A stretch of 12,879 nt of DNA from Clostridiales bacterium (GCA_031290295.1 JAITNT010000199.1:1-12879); one strand, 5' to 3'; numbered from the stretch's first letter, positions 1 through 7,522 are shown. The notes: a model not told the origin generated them from the sequence alone. A program made the numbers and translations.

Positions 1-113
1 TTTATTTCCTCAAGCAGCCAAACGAAAAACTCCTTAAACCAGGCGCACGCCTTGAAAAACAACGCCCTAAACCCGGCGCATAGCTTACTTAAGAATATCT
101 TAACCTTACTCAT
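1..113 (-). CDS. Partial CDS, N-terminus, probable ABC transporter permease (NupP/YufP-like)
   Basis: Only the first 37 codons lie in the window; the gene runs off the left edge. The ATG (113-111) overlaps the TGA of the ATPase gene in an ATGA junction, typical of translationally coupled ABC transporter genes. The visible N-terminus starts MSKVKIFLSKL and is basic and aromatic, with many Phe and Trp, as expected just before a first membrane helix. The permease call rests on context: BMP-type importers are normally ordered binding protein, ATPase, then two permeases. No permease-specific motif is visible in these 37 residues, so identity is inferred. A second permease gene would be expected further left, outside the window. 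Confidence 0.7.
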   Translation of the reverse strand, partial: MSKVKIFLSKLCAGFRALFFKACAWFKEFFVWLLEEI

Positions 114-1621
114 AGCGCAATCCTTTCAACTCCGAGCATATATCTGCCGAGCTGTTCCTCCGAAACCGACGCGGGGTCGGTAATGTGCGCGGTAAGCTCC
201 CCCTCGCAAAAAACAAGTATTCTGTCCGCAAGGTTAAACACCTCGGCAAGGTCGGACGATACAAGCAGCACCGCACAGCCGCCGTCGCGCAGGGCGACCA
301 GCTTTTTGTGTATAAACTCAATCGCGCCTACGTCGACGCCGCGGGTGGGCTGATCCGCAACCAACAGCTTGGGACCGGAGTCAAGCTCGCGCGCTATTAC
401 CGCTTTTTGAATATTGCCGCCCGAAAGCATACCGATACGCTGTCCGATACCCTCCGCCCTTATGTCGTAATTCGCCATTTGGCGGCGCACGTCCTCCTTG
501 AGCTTGCGGTCGCGGACAAAGCCCGCCCTCGCGCTGTCAAACGCGGAAACGGCTATCAGGTTATTATAGATACTGCTTTGCGAATTGACTCCCGTCGTCA
601 TGCGATCCTGCGGAATATGCGAAAGTCCCAACGCTCTGATTTTTTTGATGCTCAGCTTCCTGATATCCGCGCCGCAAATTTCGATTTTACCGCCGTAGTC
701 GCCGTCGAGTCCCGTAACCGCGCGCACCGCTTCGAGCTGCCCGTTGCCCTCTACGCCGGCGATACAAACTATCTCGCCCGCGCTTATGCCGAAGCTGACG
801 TCCCTGACCCGGTATTTTCCGTCCTTAACGATATTAAGCCCGCTCACGTTCAATACGACCTCGCCGGGCGCGCTTTTGGCTTTCTTTACCTTTAGCTCAA
901 CCTCTCCGCCCACCATAAGCGCGGAAATGTCCGATTCGGACAGCCCGTCGACGGGATATGTGCCGATTACCCGCCCTTTGCGCATAACCGTAACGCGCGC
1001 GCAAAGGCGTTTGATTTCCTTGAGCTTATGCGTGATGATTACTATCGTACAGCCGTCGTCCCTCAGGGACTCTAACTGCCCGAACAAAACGTCCGTTTCC
1101 TGCGGCGTAAGCACCGCGGTCGGCTCGTCCAGAATAAGCAGCCGCGCGCCGCGGGCAAGCGCCTTGATTATTTCAACCTTTTGCGCCTCGCCGACGGAAA
1201 GCGCGCCGCCTTTTTTATCGACGTCGAGAAGCATATTATATTTTTTGCACAGCTCCGCCGTCTTTGATTTCATCTGCTCTTTTTTCAAAAAGCCGAGCTT
1301 GGTGTCCTCGAATCCCAAAAAAACATTTTCGTATACGGACAGCTCGTTCACAAGCATAAAATGCTGATGAACCATGCCGATCCCTAATGCCGACGCCTCG
1401 AGGGGCGAGGATATTTTGACGGGCGCGCCGTTAAAAAATATCTCTCCGGTATCGGCCTTTTCGATACCGTAAAGTATTTTCATAACGGTGCTTTTTCCCG
1501 CCCCGTTTTCACCGGCTATCGCGTGAATCTCGCCCTGCTCGAGCGAAATATTGACGCTTTCGTTAGCGACTGTGCCGCTTCCGTAAACCTTGGTGATATT
1601 CGTCATCCGAATAAGCTCCAT
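110..1621 (-). CDS. BMP-family ABC importer ATPase, two nucleotide-binding domains (NupO/RbsA-like)
   Basis: This is the cytoplasmic ATPase that would power uptake of the ligand bound by the neighbouring BMP lipoprotein. It has 503 residues, the normal length for this double-domain family. Domain 1 has a Walker A GENGAGKST (about 37-45), a Q-loop with HQHFM, a signature LSVGEAQ (141-147) and Walker B LLILDEPT (161-168). Domain 2 has a degenerate P-loop GVEGNGQ (about 289), signature LSGGNIQK (399-406) and ADQPTRGVD (422-430), where Gln replaces the catalytic Glu. This asymmetry, with one active and one degenerate site, is known for the RbsA/NupO family. The ATG at 1621 is chosen because GGGAG lies 5 nt upstream; a longer frame would need a TTG at 1633. 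Close relatives import nucleosides or riboflavin, so the substrate is open. Confidence 0.93.
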   Translation of the reverse strand: MELIRMTNITKVYGSGTVANESVNISLEQGEIHAIAGENGAGKSTVMKILYGIEKADTGEIFFNGAPVKISSPLEASALGIGMVHQHFMLVNELSVYENVFLGFEDTKLGFLKKEQMKSKTAELCKKYNMLLDVDKKGGALSVGEAQKVEIIKALARGARLLILDEPTAVLTPQETDVLFGQLESLRDDGCTIVIITHKLKEIKRLCARVTVMRKGRVIGTYPVDGLSESDISALMVGGEVELKVKKAKSAPGEVVLNVSGLNIVKDGKYRVRDVSFGISAGEIVCIAGVEGNGQLEAVRAVTGLDGDYGGKIEICGADIRKLSIKKIRALGLSHIPQDRMTTGVNSQSSIYNNLIAVSAFDSARAGFVRDRKLKEDVRRQMANYDIRAEGIGQRIGMLSGGNIQKAVIARELDSGPKLLVADQPTRGVDVGAIEFIHKKLVALRDGGCAVLLVSSDLAEVFNLADRILVFCEGELTAHITDPASVSEEQLGRYMLGVERIAL

Positions 1622-1941
1622 AGCCGCTCCCAAAAAAATGCGTTTTTTTTATCGGGGCAGACGCATTTTAATGCGTCTGCCCCGATTAATGGGGACAAGC
1701 TATGCCGCATACGGGCTTCGCCCTTCGCGTCTACGCTTTTCCCCCCTCTGCCGGTGCGCACAGCGCGCCGACATTCACCCTCTTTTACGCCTTTTGCTCC
1801 GCTGACGCTCACCGCAAAAGGCTGTCATAGGGCTTTTTTCGCGGGAACCCGCGAAAAAAGAAATTGAAAATCAGGGCTTTTTTTGCAGGAAAACCCGCGA
1901 AAAAAGAAATTGAAAATTTTGATGCGTTTGCCCGAACGGTT
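1622..1941. repeat. Hairpin-rich intergenic element with tandem repeat, between bmp and ATPase genes
   Basis: This 320-bp gap inside an operon holds no convincing gene. It holds, in order: a perfect 16-bp inverted repeat (1651-1666 with 1671-1686, loop TTTA); a 9-bp inverted repeat (1789-1797 with 1814-1822); and a tandem repeat of about 44-46 bp (1829-1872 and 1873-1918). The first unit contains a perfect 13-bp palindromic stem (1833-1845 with 1848-1860). The second unit is a slightly diverged copy. A degenerate copy of the first arm (ATGCGTTTGCCCGA at 1922-1935) ends the element. The T and A runs lie on the wrong side of the stems for simple intrinsic terminators on either strand. The make-up resembles a REP-type dispersed element; in the message it would form strong stems that could protect the upstream bmp transcript. 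Confidence 0.7.
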
Positions 1942-3087
1942 TTACGGCTTCATCTCGTCGTATAATGCCAGCACGGTGTTCAGCGGAGTGTATCTCTTGA
2001 GCCCGCTGGCAACGTCGATACTTCCGTCGATTACGGCGGCGCGAAGCGCGTCTATCGCGTTACGCGTGCTTTCCGGGACTGCAGCGCGGTATCTCTCGTT
2101 GTCCGCCAAGCCTATTTTTCCGTCCGCCAAACCGACATACGTCAGGTCGCCGTAAGTAAGCGTACCGGCGACAAACGCCTCGCATGCCTCATAAAGGGTA
2201 AGGTCGACGCGTTTCAAAACCGAGGTTACGATTTTGTCCGCCTTAGAGGGATCCGAGCTCTTGAAATACTCGTACTGGTCGGAATCCACGCCGATTATAT
2301 ACTTATTCTTGTTTTTTGCCGAGTCAAGACAGCCTAGTCCCGCCTGCGACGCCGCCGCAAACAGAATCTCCACGCCGTTGCTATAAGCGGTGTCCGCAAG
2401 AGATTTACCCTTAGGACTGTTGCTGAAATCCCCTATGTACGAATTATACGCTTTCAGGGTCTTGGCGTTAGCCGTGTTATATTGCTTCAGGCCCTGCATA
2501 AAGCCGTAACCGAAATCGTTGATGATATCGATCTGCATTCCGCCGATAAAGGCGGTGCGATCCGAGCCTTGCGCCGTCGTCATGTATCCGGCAAGCGCAC
2601 CCGCCAAAAAACCGCCCTCGTTCTGCTTGAACAGAATAGAGTGCACCGTGGAATAATTCGCCGCCTTATTGTCCTCGATTTCAGTGTCGAAAATAACAAA
2701 CCGTCTGTCGGAATATCTTGCGTTCTTTACCAGCCGCTGAAGCGGCTCGCGCATTTCCGTAGTACCGACAATTATAAGGTCGTAGTTATTATCGGCGGTC
2801 TGTCTCAGGGTAGGCTCCCAGCGGCTGTTGTCCGTACCCATCTCGACGATATCGACCTTGACGCCGGGGTTATCGGTTCTGAACTTAGTCATACCCGCGT
2901 TAGCGGAATCAAAAAAGGACATATCCCCGAGATTTCCGTTAATCAAAAGGCAAATATTAGTCTCGCCGTCGTCTATGCTTGCGGTTCCGCCGCCGTTGTC
3001 CGGGTCTCCGCCGACAGGACCGCATCCTGTCAGCGCAAACACCGCCGTCATAAGCGTAACAAGCAATACTGCCGTTATCTTTTTCAT
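1942..3087 (-). CDS. BMP-family substrate-binding lipoprotein of an ABC importer
   Basis: This is the extracytoplasmic receptor of the importer, 381 residues. A lipoprotein signal (hydrophobic stretch, then LTGC with Cys22) is followed by a Gly/Asp/Asn-rich linker to about residue 40. The fold then shows BMP (Med/PnrA-like) hallmarks: GDMSFFDSA near the start, where the family usually has a G-x-DxSF motif; NEGGFLAGALAG in the middle; FAAASQAG, and GVDSDQ in the third quarter. PnrA, NupN and RfuA of this family bind purine nucleosides or riboflavin, so a nucleoside-like ligand is likely but unproven. The start at 3087 is preferred because GGAGGT (3094-3099) sits 6 nt upstream; the frame is open to 3111 but has no site there. 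A 6-bp-arm hairpin lies just upstream. The gene lies 69 nt after the DUF4430 gene. Confidence 0.92.
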   Translation of the reverse strand: MKKITAVLLVTLMTAVFALTGCGPVGGDPDNGGGTASIDDGETNICLLINGNLGDMSFFDSANAGMTKFRTDNPGVKVDIVEMGTDNSRWEPTLRQTADNNYDLIIVGTTEMREPLQRLVKNARYSDRRFVIFDTEIEDNKAANYSTVHSILFKQNEGGFLAGALAGYMTTAQGSDRTAFIGGMQIDIINDFGYGFMQGLKQYNTANAKTLKAYNSYIGDFSNSPKGKSLADTAYSNGVEILFAAASQAGLGCLDSAKNKNKYIIGVDSDQYEYFKSSDPSKADKIVTSVLKRVDLTLYEACEAFVAGTLTYGDLTYVGLADGKIGLADNERYRAAVPESTRNAIDALRAAVIDGSIDVASGLKRYTPLNTVLALYDEMKP

Positions 3088-3102
3088 TATAGTACCTCCA
3101 TA

Positions 3103-3119
3103 CCGCCGCACCTCGGCGG
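3103..3119 (-). promoter_or_regulatory. Hairpin just upstream of the bmp ribosome binding site
   Basis: CCGCCG (3103-3108) and CGGCGG (3114-3119) form a 6-bp all-GC stem with a 5-nt loop, ending 3 nt before the GGAGGT of the bmp gene. It has no T run, so it is not an intrinsic terminator. It could be an RNA processing or stability element that gives the binding protein a discrete 5' end. This role is inferred. Confidence 0.45.
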
Positions 3120-3156
3120 CGCAAGCAACGTGTAAAGACCTCTCTAAGGCTTAAGG

Positions 3157-3645
3157 TTACCCCTCATATACGGTATAAAAAAGCTTCATATAGTCGCCGT
3201 TGCGCAACGTGAATTTGCCCAAGCCCAGATCGGCGGAGACGCCGTTCACGCTGAAGCTCCAGAAATAAGCGGGATCACCCGCAACGCCCGAGCCCGTTTG
3301 CTGATAATCGCCCAGCGAGCTTAAGAATCCGCCCGCCATGTCAATTGCCCAGCCTTTCTCCGCGGCGACGCCCGACACAATCTCCTCCGCAAGGTAAGTA
3401 GTCGTTTTGAGGGTTACCGTACCCGCAAACATCACGGTGTCGCCGCCGCCGACTACCTGAAAGTAGATAGTATACGGCGTGCTGTAGCTTTGGGCGGATT
3501 CCGATACTATGTCGATCGTTTCCGTGCCGACGTCGAACATCCAGTCCTCCTTGACGTCCTCCGTGCCTCCGCACGCGGTAAGCGCCAGCGCCATGAAGGC
3601 GGCAATCAGCATCCCCGCAAACGCTCTTGATAAGTTCTTTTTCAT
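3157..3645 (-). CDS. Small lipoprotein with a DUF4430 (transcobalamin C-terminal-like) domain
   Basis: The protein has 162 residues. A signal peptide ends in a lipobox (LTAC, Cys25), so the mature protein is predicted to be membrane-anchored on the outer face. Residues about 45-162 match the DUF4430 pattern: an early strand pair, a hydrophobic helix region (YLAEEIVSGVAAEKGW), a central FWSFSVNG motif and a final LRNGDYMKLFYT strand. In animals the related domain closes the cobalamin site of transcobalamin; in bacteria it occurs in surface and transporter-linked proteins and its ligand is mostly unknown. It sits between the hydrolase and the BMP protein in the same operon (44 nt and 69 nt gaps). 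A second ligand-binding or presentation subunit is a reasonable guess. GGAGG precedes the ATG by about 8 nt. Confidence 0.85.
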   Translation of the reverse strand: MKKNLSRAFAGMLIAAFMALALTACGGTEDVKEDWMFDVGTETIDIVSESAQSYSTPYTIYFQVVGGGDTVMFAGTVTLKTTTYLAEEIVSGVAAEKGWAIDMAGGFLSSLGDYQQTGSGVAGDPAYFWSFSVNGVSADLGLGKFTLRNGDYMKLFYTVYEG

Positions 3646-3689
3646 CCTTGTTTCCTCCGTTTTTTGTTTTTTTATTTCCCAGCCTGAGG

Positions 3690-5189
3690 TTACAGACTGA
3701 TAAATATCGGATTTGTAATTGCGTAATTTAAGCCGTACCCGAGAACCTCGATAATAATCCAGTCCCCGTTATTAAGCCCGGTCAGGGTTTTGACGCCGGT
3801 ATAATTCATGCCGTCCGCCGCCGCAGGGTCGAAGCTGATAAGCTCCTCGCCGTTCTTGATTATTCTGATACTCTCGTAGCCGTCCCGCGCAAACGCCTCT
3901 ATATTAAGGGTCGCCGTCCCGCCCGTGACCGAGGCGGTTTCGCCGTAAGTCTTGCCGTTAATATCCGCAAGCACTATAGGCCCGTTAGACATAAAGCTGT
4001 TGCCGTTCTTAAGCGCGTCCAGCGTCTTTTCCTGCGAGGGCGTGCCGTCGAAGCGCACATACGTCGCCGTCGCGCCGCTGTACTTGCCCGCCTGCTCAAA
4101 CAGCTTTTGATATGTGGCAAGGTCGGTTACCTCCCCGTCGAAGCCGCCCGCAAACGGTCCGCTCACGTCGTGGTTATCCGTTCCCGTGGTAGCCGGCAAG
4201 AATTTTCCGCCGTCCTTGACCTTGTTGAGCAGCTCATACCAGCTCATTTTGGATTTATAGTTTTGCTCCTTGCGTCCCGCGGCCTCATATCTGCCGTCGC
4301 CCGGAATAAAATAACCGTTCCAAACCTCGATTACGTCAAAGTATTCCACTACGTCCCACGAGGTATAGCCCATCGTGCTTATCGAAAACGGATGATTAAT
4401 CTGCGCGATTCCGCCGTTGCGTTTGATGGTTTCCGCAATATAAATCATCTTTTCGTCGGTAACCGCTTTGAGCTGATCCGCGGGAAGCGCTTTTTCCGCA
4501 TTAGTATAAAGTATCTCGTATTTGTCGAAGGTCATGCTTGCCCCAAGCGCCTGTATATGCCCAAATTCCGTGGTGACCTCGAGTCCCTCATACGCGCCGA
4601 ACAGTCTTGCGTTGCCGTCGTTGTCAATATTCGCGGTTATGCGGTTTCCCTGCCTCCATTCGGCAAGTCCGGCTGCCGAATTATGGTCGGTAAGAAACCC
4701 GTAATAAAGTCCGTTAGACACATCGGACCAAACAATCTGGTCCACGGCATCCGTGCCGTCCGAATAAATCGAGTGCTGATGAAGGTCGCCCGCCGCCCAG
4801 CCCTTGGCGTAAACGTCGCTTAGCTGAACAAGGCGCACGTCCTGAATGTTATATACCTTGAAGTTCTCAATCTTAACGTCCTTCGTAACCACCGAGTATT
4901 CCGGGCCGCGGATAAAATACAGCTTGTACGTACCCTCCTCAAGACCTATCGCGTACCCCGACAAGGTATTCGTGCTGTACCGCCTCCGCGCGCCGGTAAC
5001 GGAATTTTCCACGACAATGCCCGCCGTAACCATTTCGCCGTTATCGGTAAGCACCTTGCCCCGGATTTGTCCGAGCATAACCGACGGCGCGCTTGGCTCC
5101 GGAGTTACGTCGCCGCCCGTCCCGCAGGACGAAACGCCGAATAATAATAATACAGAAATTAAAATAGCGCCCAGCTTTTGTAAATTCAT
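3690..5189 (-). CDS. Surface lipoprotein with CehA/McbA-family PHP metallohydrolase domain
   Basis: This first gene of the operon encodes 499 residues. The signal peptide ends at Cys22, followed by a short linker. Residues about 40-120 form a carboxypeptidase-regulatory-like beta-sandwich. The PHP domain follows, with candidate metal ligands in order: H137-Q-H139 with D144 (GDLHQHS, YSDG), D168-H169 (LTDHN), E204 and H211, H266 (QINHPF), and D338-N-H340 (TGTDNHD). Residues about 410-499 form a C-terminal beta domain ending near AITNP, as in CehA-like proteins. The ligand set looks complete, so an active hydrolase, probably acting on phosphoesters or similar bonds, is expected. The substrate is unknown. 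The export signal and position ahead of an importer suggest it cleaves a substrate outside the cell. AGAGGGG precedes the ATG. Confidence 0.88.
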   Translation of the reverse strand: MNLQKLGAILISVLLLFGVSSCGTGGDVTPEPSAPSVMLGQIRGKVLTDNGEMVTAGIVVENSVTGARRRYSTNTLSGYAIGLEEGTYKLYFIRGPEYSVVTKDVKIENFKVYNIQDVRLVQLSDVYAKGWAAGDLHQHSIYSDGTDAVDQIVWSDVSNGLYYGFLTDHNSAAGLAEWRQGNRITANIDNDGNARLFGAYEGLEVTTEFGHIQALGASMTFDKYEILYTNAEKALPADQLKAVTDEKMIYIAETIKRNGGIAQINHPFSISTMGYTSWDVVEYFDVIEVWNGYFIPGDGRYEAAGRKEQNYKSKMSWYELLNKVKDGGKFLPATTGTDNHDVSGPFAGGFDGEVTDLATYQKLFEQAGKYSGATATYVRFDGTPSQEKTLDALKNGNSFMSNGPIVLADINGKTYGETASVTGGTATLNIEAFARDGYESIRIIKNGEELISFDPAAADGMNYTGVKTLTGLNNGDWIIIEVLGYGLNYAITNPIFISL

Positions 5190-5225
5190 AATTTCCCCTC
5201 TTATGTAAAAATTTAGAAATTCCGC

Positions 5226-5254
5226 TTGCGTTCTTGTTACTTCCAGTATATAAT
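5226..5254 (+). promoter_or_regulatory. Predicted promoter of the AraC-family regulator gene
   Basis: A perfect TATAAT (5249-5254) lies 17 bp after a weak TTGCGT (5226-5231). The start site would fall at about 5261, which is the A of the araC ATG, so a leaderless message is predicted. The -10 box lies inside an interrupted palindrome (CAGTAT-ATA-ATACTG, 5244-5258) shared with the -10 of the opposite promoter. Confidence 0.5.
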
Positions 5255-5273
5255 ACTGTTATGAGGATTTCAA
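5245..5273 (-). promoter_or_regulatory. Predicted promoter of the hydrolase-importer operon
   Basis: On the minus strand, TTGAAA (5273-5268) and TATACT (5250-5245) are separated by exactly 17 bp; each box differs from consensus by one base. The predicted start is near 5238, giving a leader of about 49 nt that carries the AGAGGGG site of the hydrolase gene. The -35 box lies inside the first codons of the divergent araC gene. Confidence 0.65.
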
Positions 5274-6175
5274 CGCTAAAAAAGCCTAAAACTGTGCAGT
5301 TTGAGCCAATTCCCGTATCGGAAGTATACTCTACGGTTCAAATGACCGAGGCCGTGCCGGTACACCCGGTAGGTTTTCTGTTTGATTACCGCCCCGATGT
5401 CCGCGCCGAGGAAATGCACTTCCATAATTTTTTTGAAATAGGGTATTGCGAAAGCGGCGCGGGAATCTTTATCGTTGACGGCAAAATTATTCCGTATTCG
5501 GGGAAATGCTGTTCTATGATATATCCCGGGCAGGTGCATATTGCCCAGAGCGCGGAGGACAATACAAGCTTATGGCATTTTCTTTATATCGATATGAGCA
5601 AGCTCATGAGCCTTGCGGACAGCCCGTCGATAAGCGGGCTAAAAGCCGCTAATTATTCAAACTACGACTTCCCTTCTCTTTTCTCATACGACGAATGCCC
5701 AGATATGTATGATTTGATAAAGCAAATCCTCTTTGAAACGACTTACGCCCGCGAAATGTACCGGCACGCGGTTGTGGGCTTTACGTACGCCCTGCTTCTG
5801 AAGCACAGCCGTTTTATGCGCCCCAAGCCCGACGCGGGAAACAAGCTGTCCCTAACCTTAGAGCTGGGCGAAACGATTAACTACATAAACTGGAATTTTA
5901 TGAACGATATTAATATAGACGTATTGCTCGCCGTAAGTAAGATGTCCAAAAGCTCTCTGCAACGCAAAATGGAGCTGTTTACGGGCTACTCGCCGATGCA
6001 ATATATACTCGTCCTCCGACTCAAGCGGGCGTCCGTGCTGTTGTTGACCTCGGCAAAATCCGTCACCGAAATAGCGACCTCGGTGGGCTTCTGCACGCTG
6101 TCTAGCTTCAACCGTCATTTTTTGTCCCACTTCGGCCTGTCTCCGACAAAATACAAAAAAACAGCCCGTTTATAA
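5261..6175 (+). CDS. AraC-family transcriptional regulator
   Basis: This is a 304-residue regulator divergent from the hydrolase-importer operon, which it very likely controls. The N-terminal half has an AraC-type cupin ligand domain (HFHNFFEIGYCESGAG, then YPGQVHIAQ and WHFLYIDMSKL). The C-terminal 100 residues form the double helix-turn-helix: a first helix-turn-helix around IDVLLAVSKMSKSSLQRK, the linker GYSPMQYILVLRLKRA, then VTEIATSVGFCTLSSFNRHF and GLSPTKYKK. The ATG at 5261 has no Shine-Dalgarno sequence. The frame is open back to a TTG at 5234, which would lie upstream of the predicted start of transcription. The next internal ATG (5342) also lacks a good site and would trim the cupin lead-in. 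The effector is probably the imported or released compound, by inference from position. Confidence 0.9.
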   Translation: MRISTLKKPKTVQFEPIPVSEVYSTVQMTEAVPVHPVGFLFDYRPDVRAEEMHFHNFFEIGYCESGAGIFIVDGKIIPYSGKCCSMIYPGQVHIAQSAEDNTSLWHFLYIDMSKLMSLADSPSISGLKAANYSNYDFPSLFSYDECPDMYDLIKQILFETTYAREMYRHAVVGFTYALLLKHSRFMRPKPDAGNKLSLTLELGETINYINWNFMNDINIDVLLAVSKMSKSSLQRKMELFTGYSPMQYILVLRLKRASVLLLTSAKSVTEIATSVGFCTLSSFNRHFLSHFGLSPTKYKKTARL

Positions 6176-6476
6176 ACGAACGCGGCAATCCCCGACCGCC
6201 GGATTTGACAAGATACAAAGCTGCGTTCGTAAACCCGCGCTTTGATCATTTGGCGCGATTTCCGTATCGCCACGCGGTTTCCTTGAATATCGGTTCAAGC
6301 AACTCCGCCGCTTGTCCGTTAAACCGTCGGATAGCTCATGTCGCCGTCTTAACACAGCTCCCGAGGTTTCTTAATCCGATTTTAATCTAAAACTCATTAA
6401 AACACTTTCTTTTTTAATAAAAAAGGACTATCATTGAAGCGTAGCGAAAGCTAAATCGTACTAGAGGTGAATGAAT
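6176..6476. other. Intergenic region downstream of araC; no gene seen
   Basis: I see no convincing gene in this stretch; the short open frames lack ribosome binding sites. It holds a 12-bp palindrome over the araC stop codon (6167-6178), a small inverted repeat CTTGAA/TTCAAG (6282-6287 and 6294-6299), and an AT-only palindrome (6409-6415 with 6419-6425). A TATCAT at 6429-6434 could be the -10 of the lipoprotein promoter, but no good -35 pairs with it. Confidence 0.4.
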
Positions 6477-7466
6477 ATGAAATCGATAAAAAGCATTATG
6501 ACCGCGGCGTTTTTGGCGGGCGCGCTGCTCGTTTCGGCAATCGGGCTTGCCGCCTGCACGGATACGAACACACTCTCCTCCCCGACACCTCGCGCGCTTA
6601 ACGAATCGGTATCGCTCGGAGACGTATCGTTTACAGTGAATCCGGTAATTAAAACGTTCGTCAGCGGCAGCACGTTTGACGGCGCAGTCGTGGAGTCGTT
6701 TCACAAAATATGGGTGATAGCCGTTACGGTAAAAAACAACGGCGCTTCGGCGGTGACCGCAGGAGACACCGTTAAATTCGAGCTTATCAATAGTATCGAC
6801 TCGGCTTCGGCGACCTCGCCGAGCGTAGACGTAGCCGCGCCTATCGCCAATCTCTACAAGGCGCCCGTAAGCGTAGCGGCGGGAGCGGAAACTACGTTTA
6901 CTTTCGTCTTTAACGCCAGCTTATCCGTCACTCCGCTCGTCAAGGCGACGGCGAACGGCAAAACCGAATACGTGTCAACCGAGGGCTATACCGCCCCAGA
7001 GATTGACGCCAGAACGACCGTGATTGCGGGATTAACGGTAAACGTGACGTTGCTTCAATCCCGACTTCAAGTCGGCTCCGTAGCGACTTGGGGCGGAAAT
7101 TTTGTATTATTAAAAATGACCGTAACAAATACTACCGCCGCTCAACTCGACATCGCGGACTACAAGTTTACTTTCGCAAAGGTAATCGGCGGCGCAAGCA
7201 CGTCGATAAGCTATGCCGACGACTTCAGATGCGAATTTCTCGCGGCTGAGGGCATAGGTATGGTTTTAAGCGCAAACAGCACGGTTATAGGCGTCGGCTT
7301 ATCCGCCAACCGTTATATCGCGGCGGGTTTCTCCAAAGTTTTCTTATTGCTCTATAATGACGAGTTAACGGGGTCAAGCGAGCTCGGCGCCGCTAACAAC
7401 CTTACGGTTACCGCCGCTTACGACTATATAACCCTGAAGCTCGGCTCGGAGGTATTTCCGGCGTAA
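6477..7466 (+). CDS. Orphan lipoprotein with two DUF4352-like beta domains
   Basis: The protein has 329 residues, with a lipoprotein signal peptide ending LAAC (Cys at about 24) and then a Ser/Thr/Pro linker. Two similar segments follow. Residues about 38-150 contain VSLGDVSFTV and WVIAVTVKNNGASAV; residues about 175-329 contain VIAGLTVNVTLLQSRLQVGS and FVLLKMTVTNTTAAQLDIAD. The pattern of a short strand, then a hydrophobic strand ending in V-x-N-x-x, is that of DUF4352/telokin-like immunoglobulin folds, which are common on Bacillota surface lipoproteins of unknown role. The call is by pattern, not alignment. The ATG at 6477 is preferred over 6471 because AGAGGTG (6463-6469) is then 7 nt upstream. 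A strong terminator follows. It is probably monocistronic and not part of the transport operon. Confidence 0.82.
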   Translation: MKSIKSIMTAAFLAGALLVSAIGLAACTDTNTLSSPTPRALNESVSLGDVSFTVNPVIKTFVSGSTFDGAVVESFHKIWVIAVTVKNNGASAVTAGDTVKFELINSIDSASATSPSVDVAAPIANLYKAPVSVAAGAETTFTFVFNASLSVTPLVKATANGKTEYVSTEGYTAPEIDARTTVIAGLTVNVTLLQSRLQVGSVATWGGNFVLLKMTVTNTTAAQLDIADYKFTFAKVIGGASTSISYADDFRCEFLAAEGIGMVLSANSTVIGVGLSANRYIAAGFSKVFLLLYNDELTGSSELGAANNLTVTAAYDYITLKLGSEVFPA

Positions 7467-7484
7467 AGCGTCGGCACGCAAAAC

Positions 7485-7522
7485 AAAAAACGACGGAAGC
7501 TATATGCCGACGTCGTTTTTTT
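7485..7522 (+). terminator. Intrinsic terminator after the DUF4352-like lipoprotein gene
   Basis: AAAAAACGACG (7485-7495) pairs perfectly with CGTCGTTTTTT (7511-7521), running into a T tract ending at 7522, 19 nt after the lipoprotein stop codon. The loop is 15 nt. A second possible pairing, CGTCGGCA (7469-7476) with TGCCGACG (7505-7512), overlaps the right arm by two bases, so the two folds compete at their edge. Confidence 0.8.

Noticed and set aside
185..895. A 236-codon plus-strand open frame
   Set aside because: It lies entirely antisense to the ABC ATPase gene, whose motifs are unmistakable. Its protein is rich in Arg and Ala without domain features, as expected for a shadow frame.
1833..1860. 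Perfect 13-bp palindrome considered as a terminator
   Set aside because: The T run comes before the GC stem and the A run after it on both strands, so no U tract follows the stem.
1829..1918. Tandem repeat considered as a CRISPR array
   Set aside because: There are only two diverged copies, directly adjacent with no spacers, and no cas genes nearby.
2482..3135. A 217-codon plus-strand open frame opposite the BMP gene
   Set aside because: It is antisense to a clear BMP lipoprotein and has no ribosome binding site or recognisable motif.
6205..6390. Short open frames on both strands downstream of araC
   Set aside because: Neither frame has a start with a ribosome binding site or a recognisable motif.
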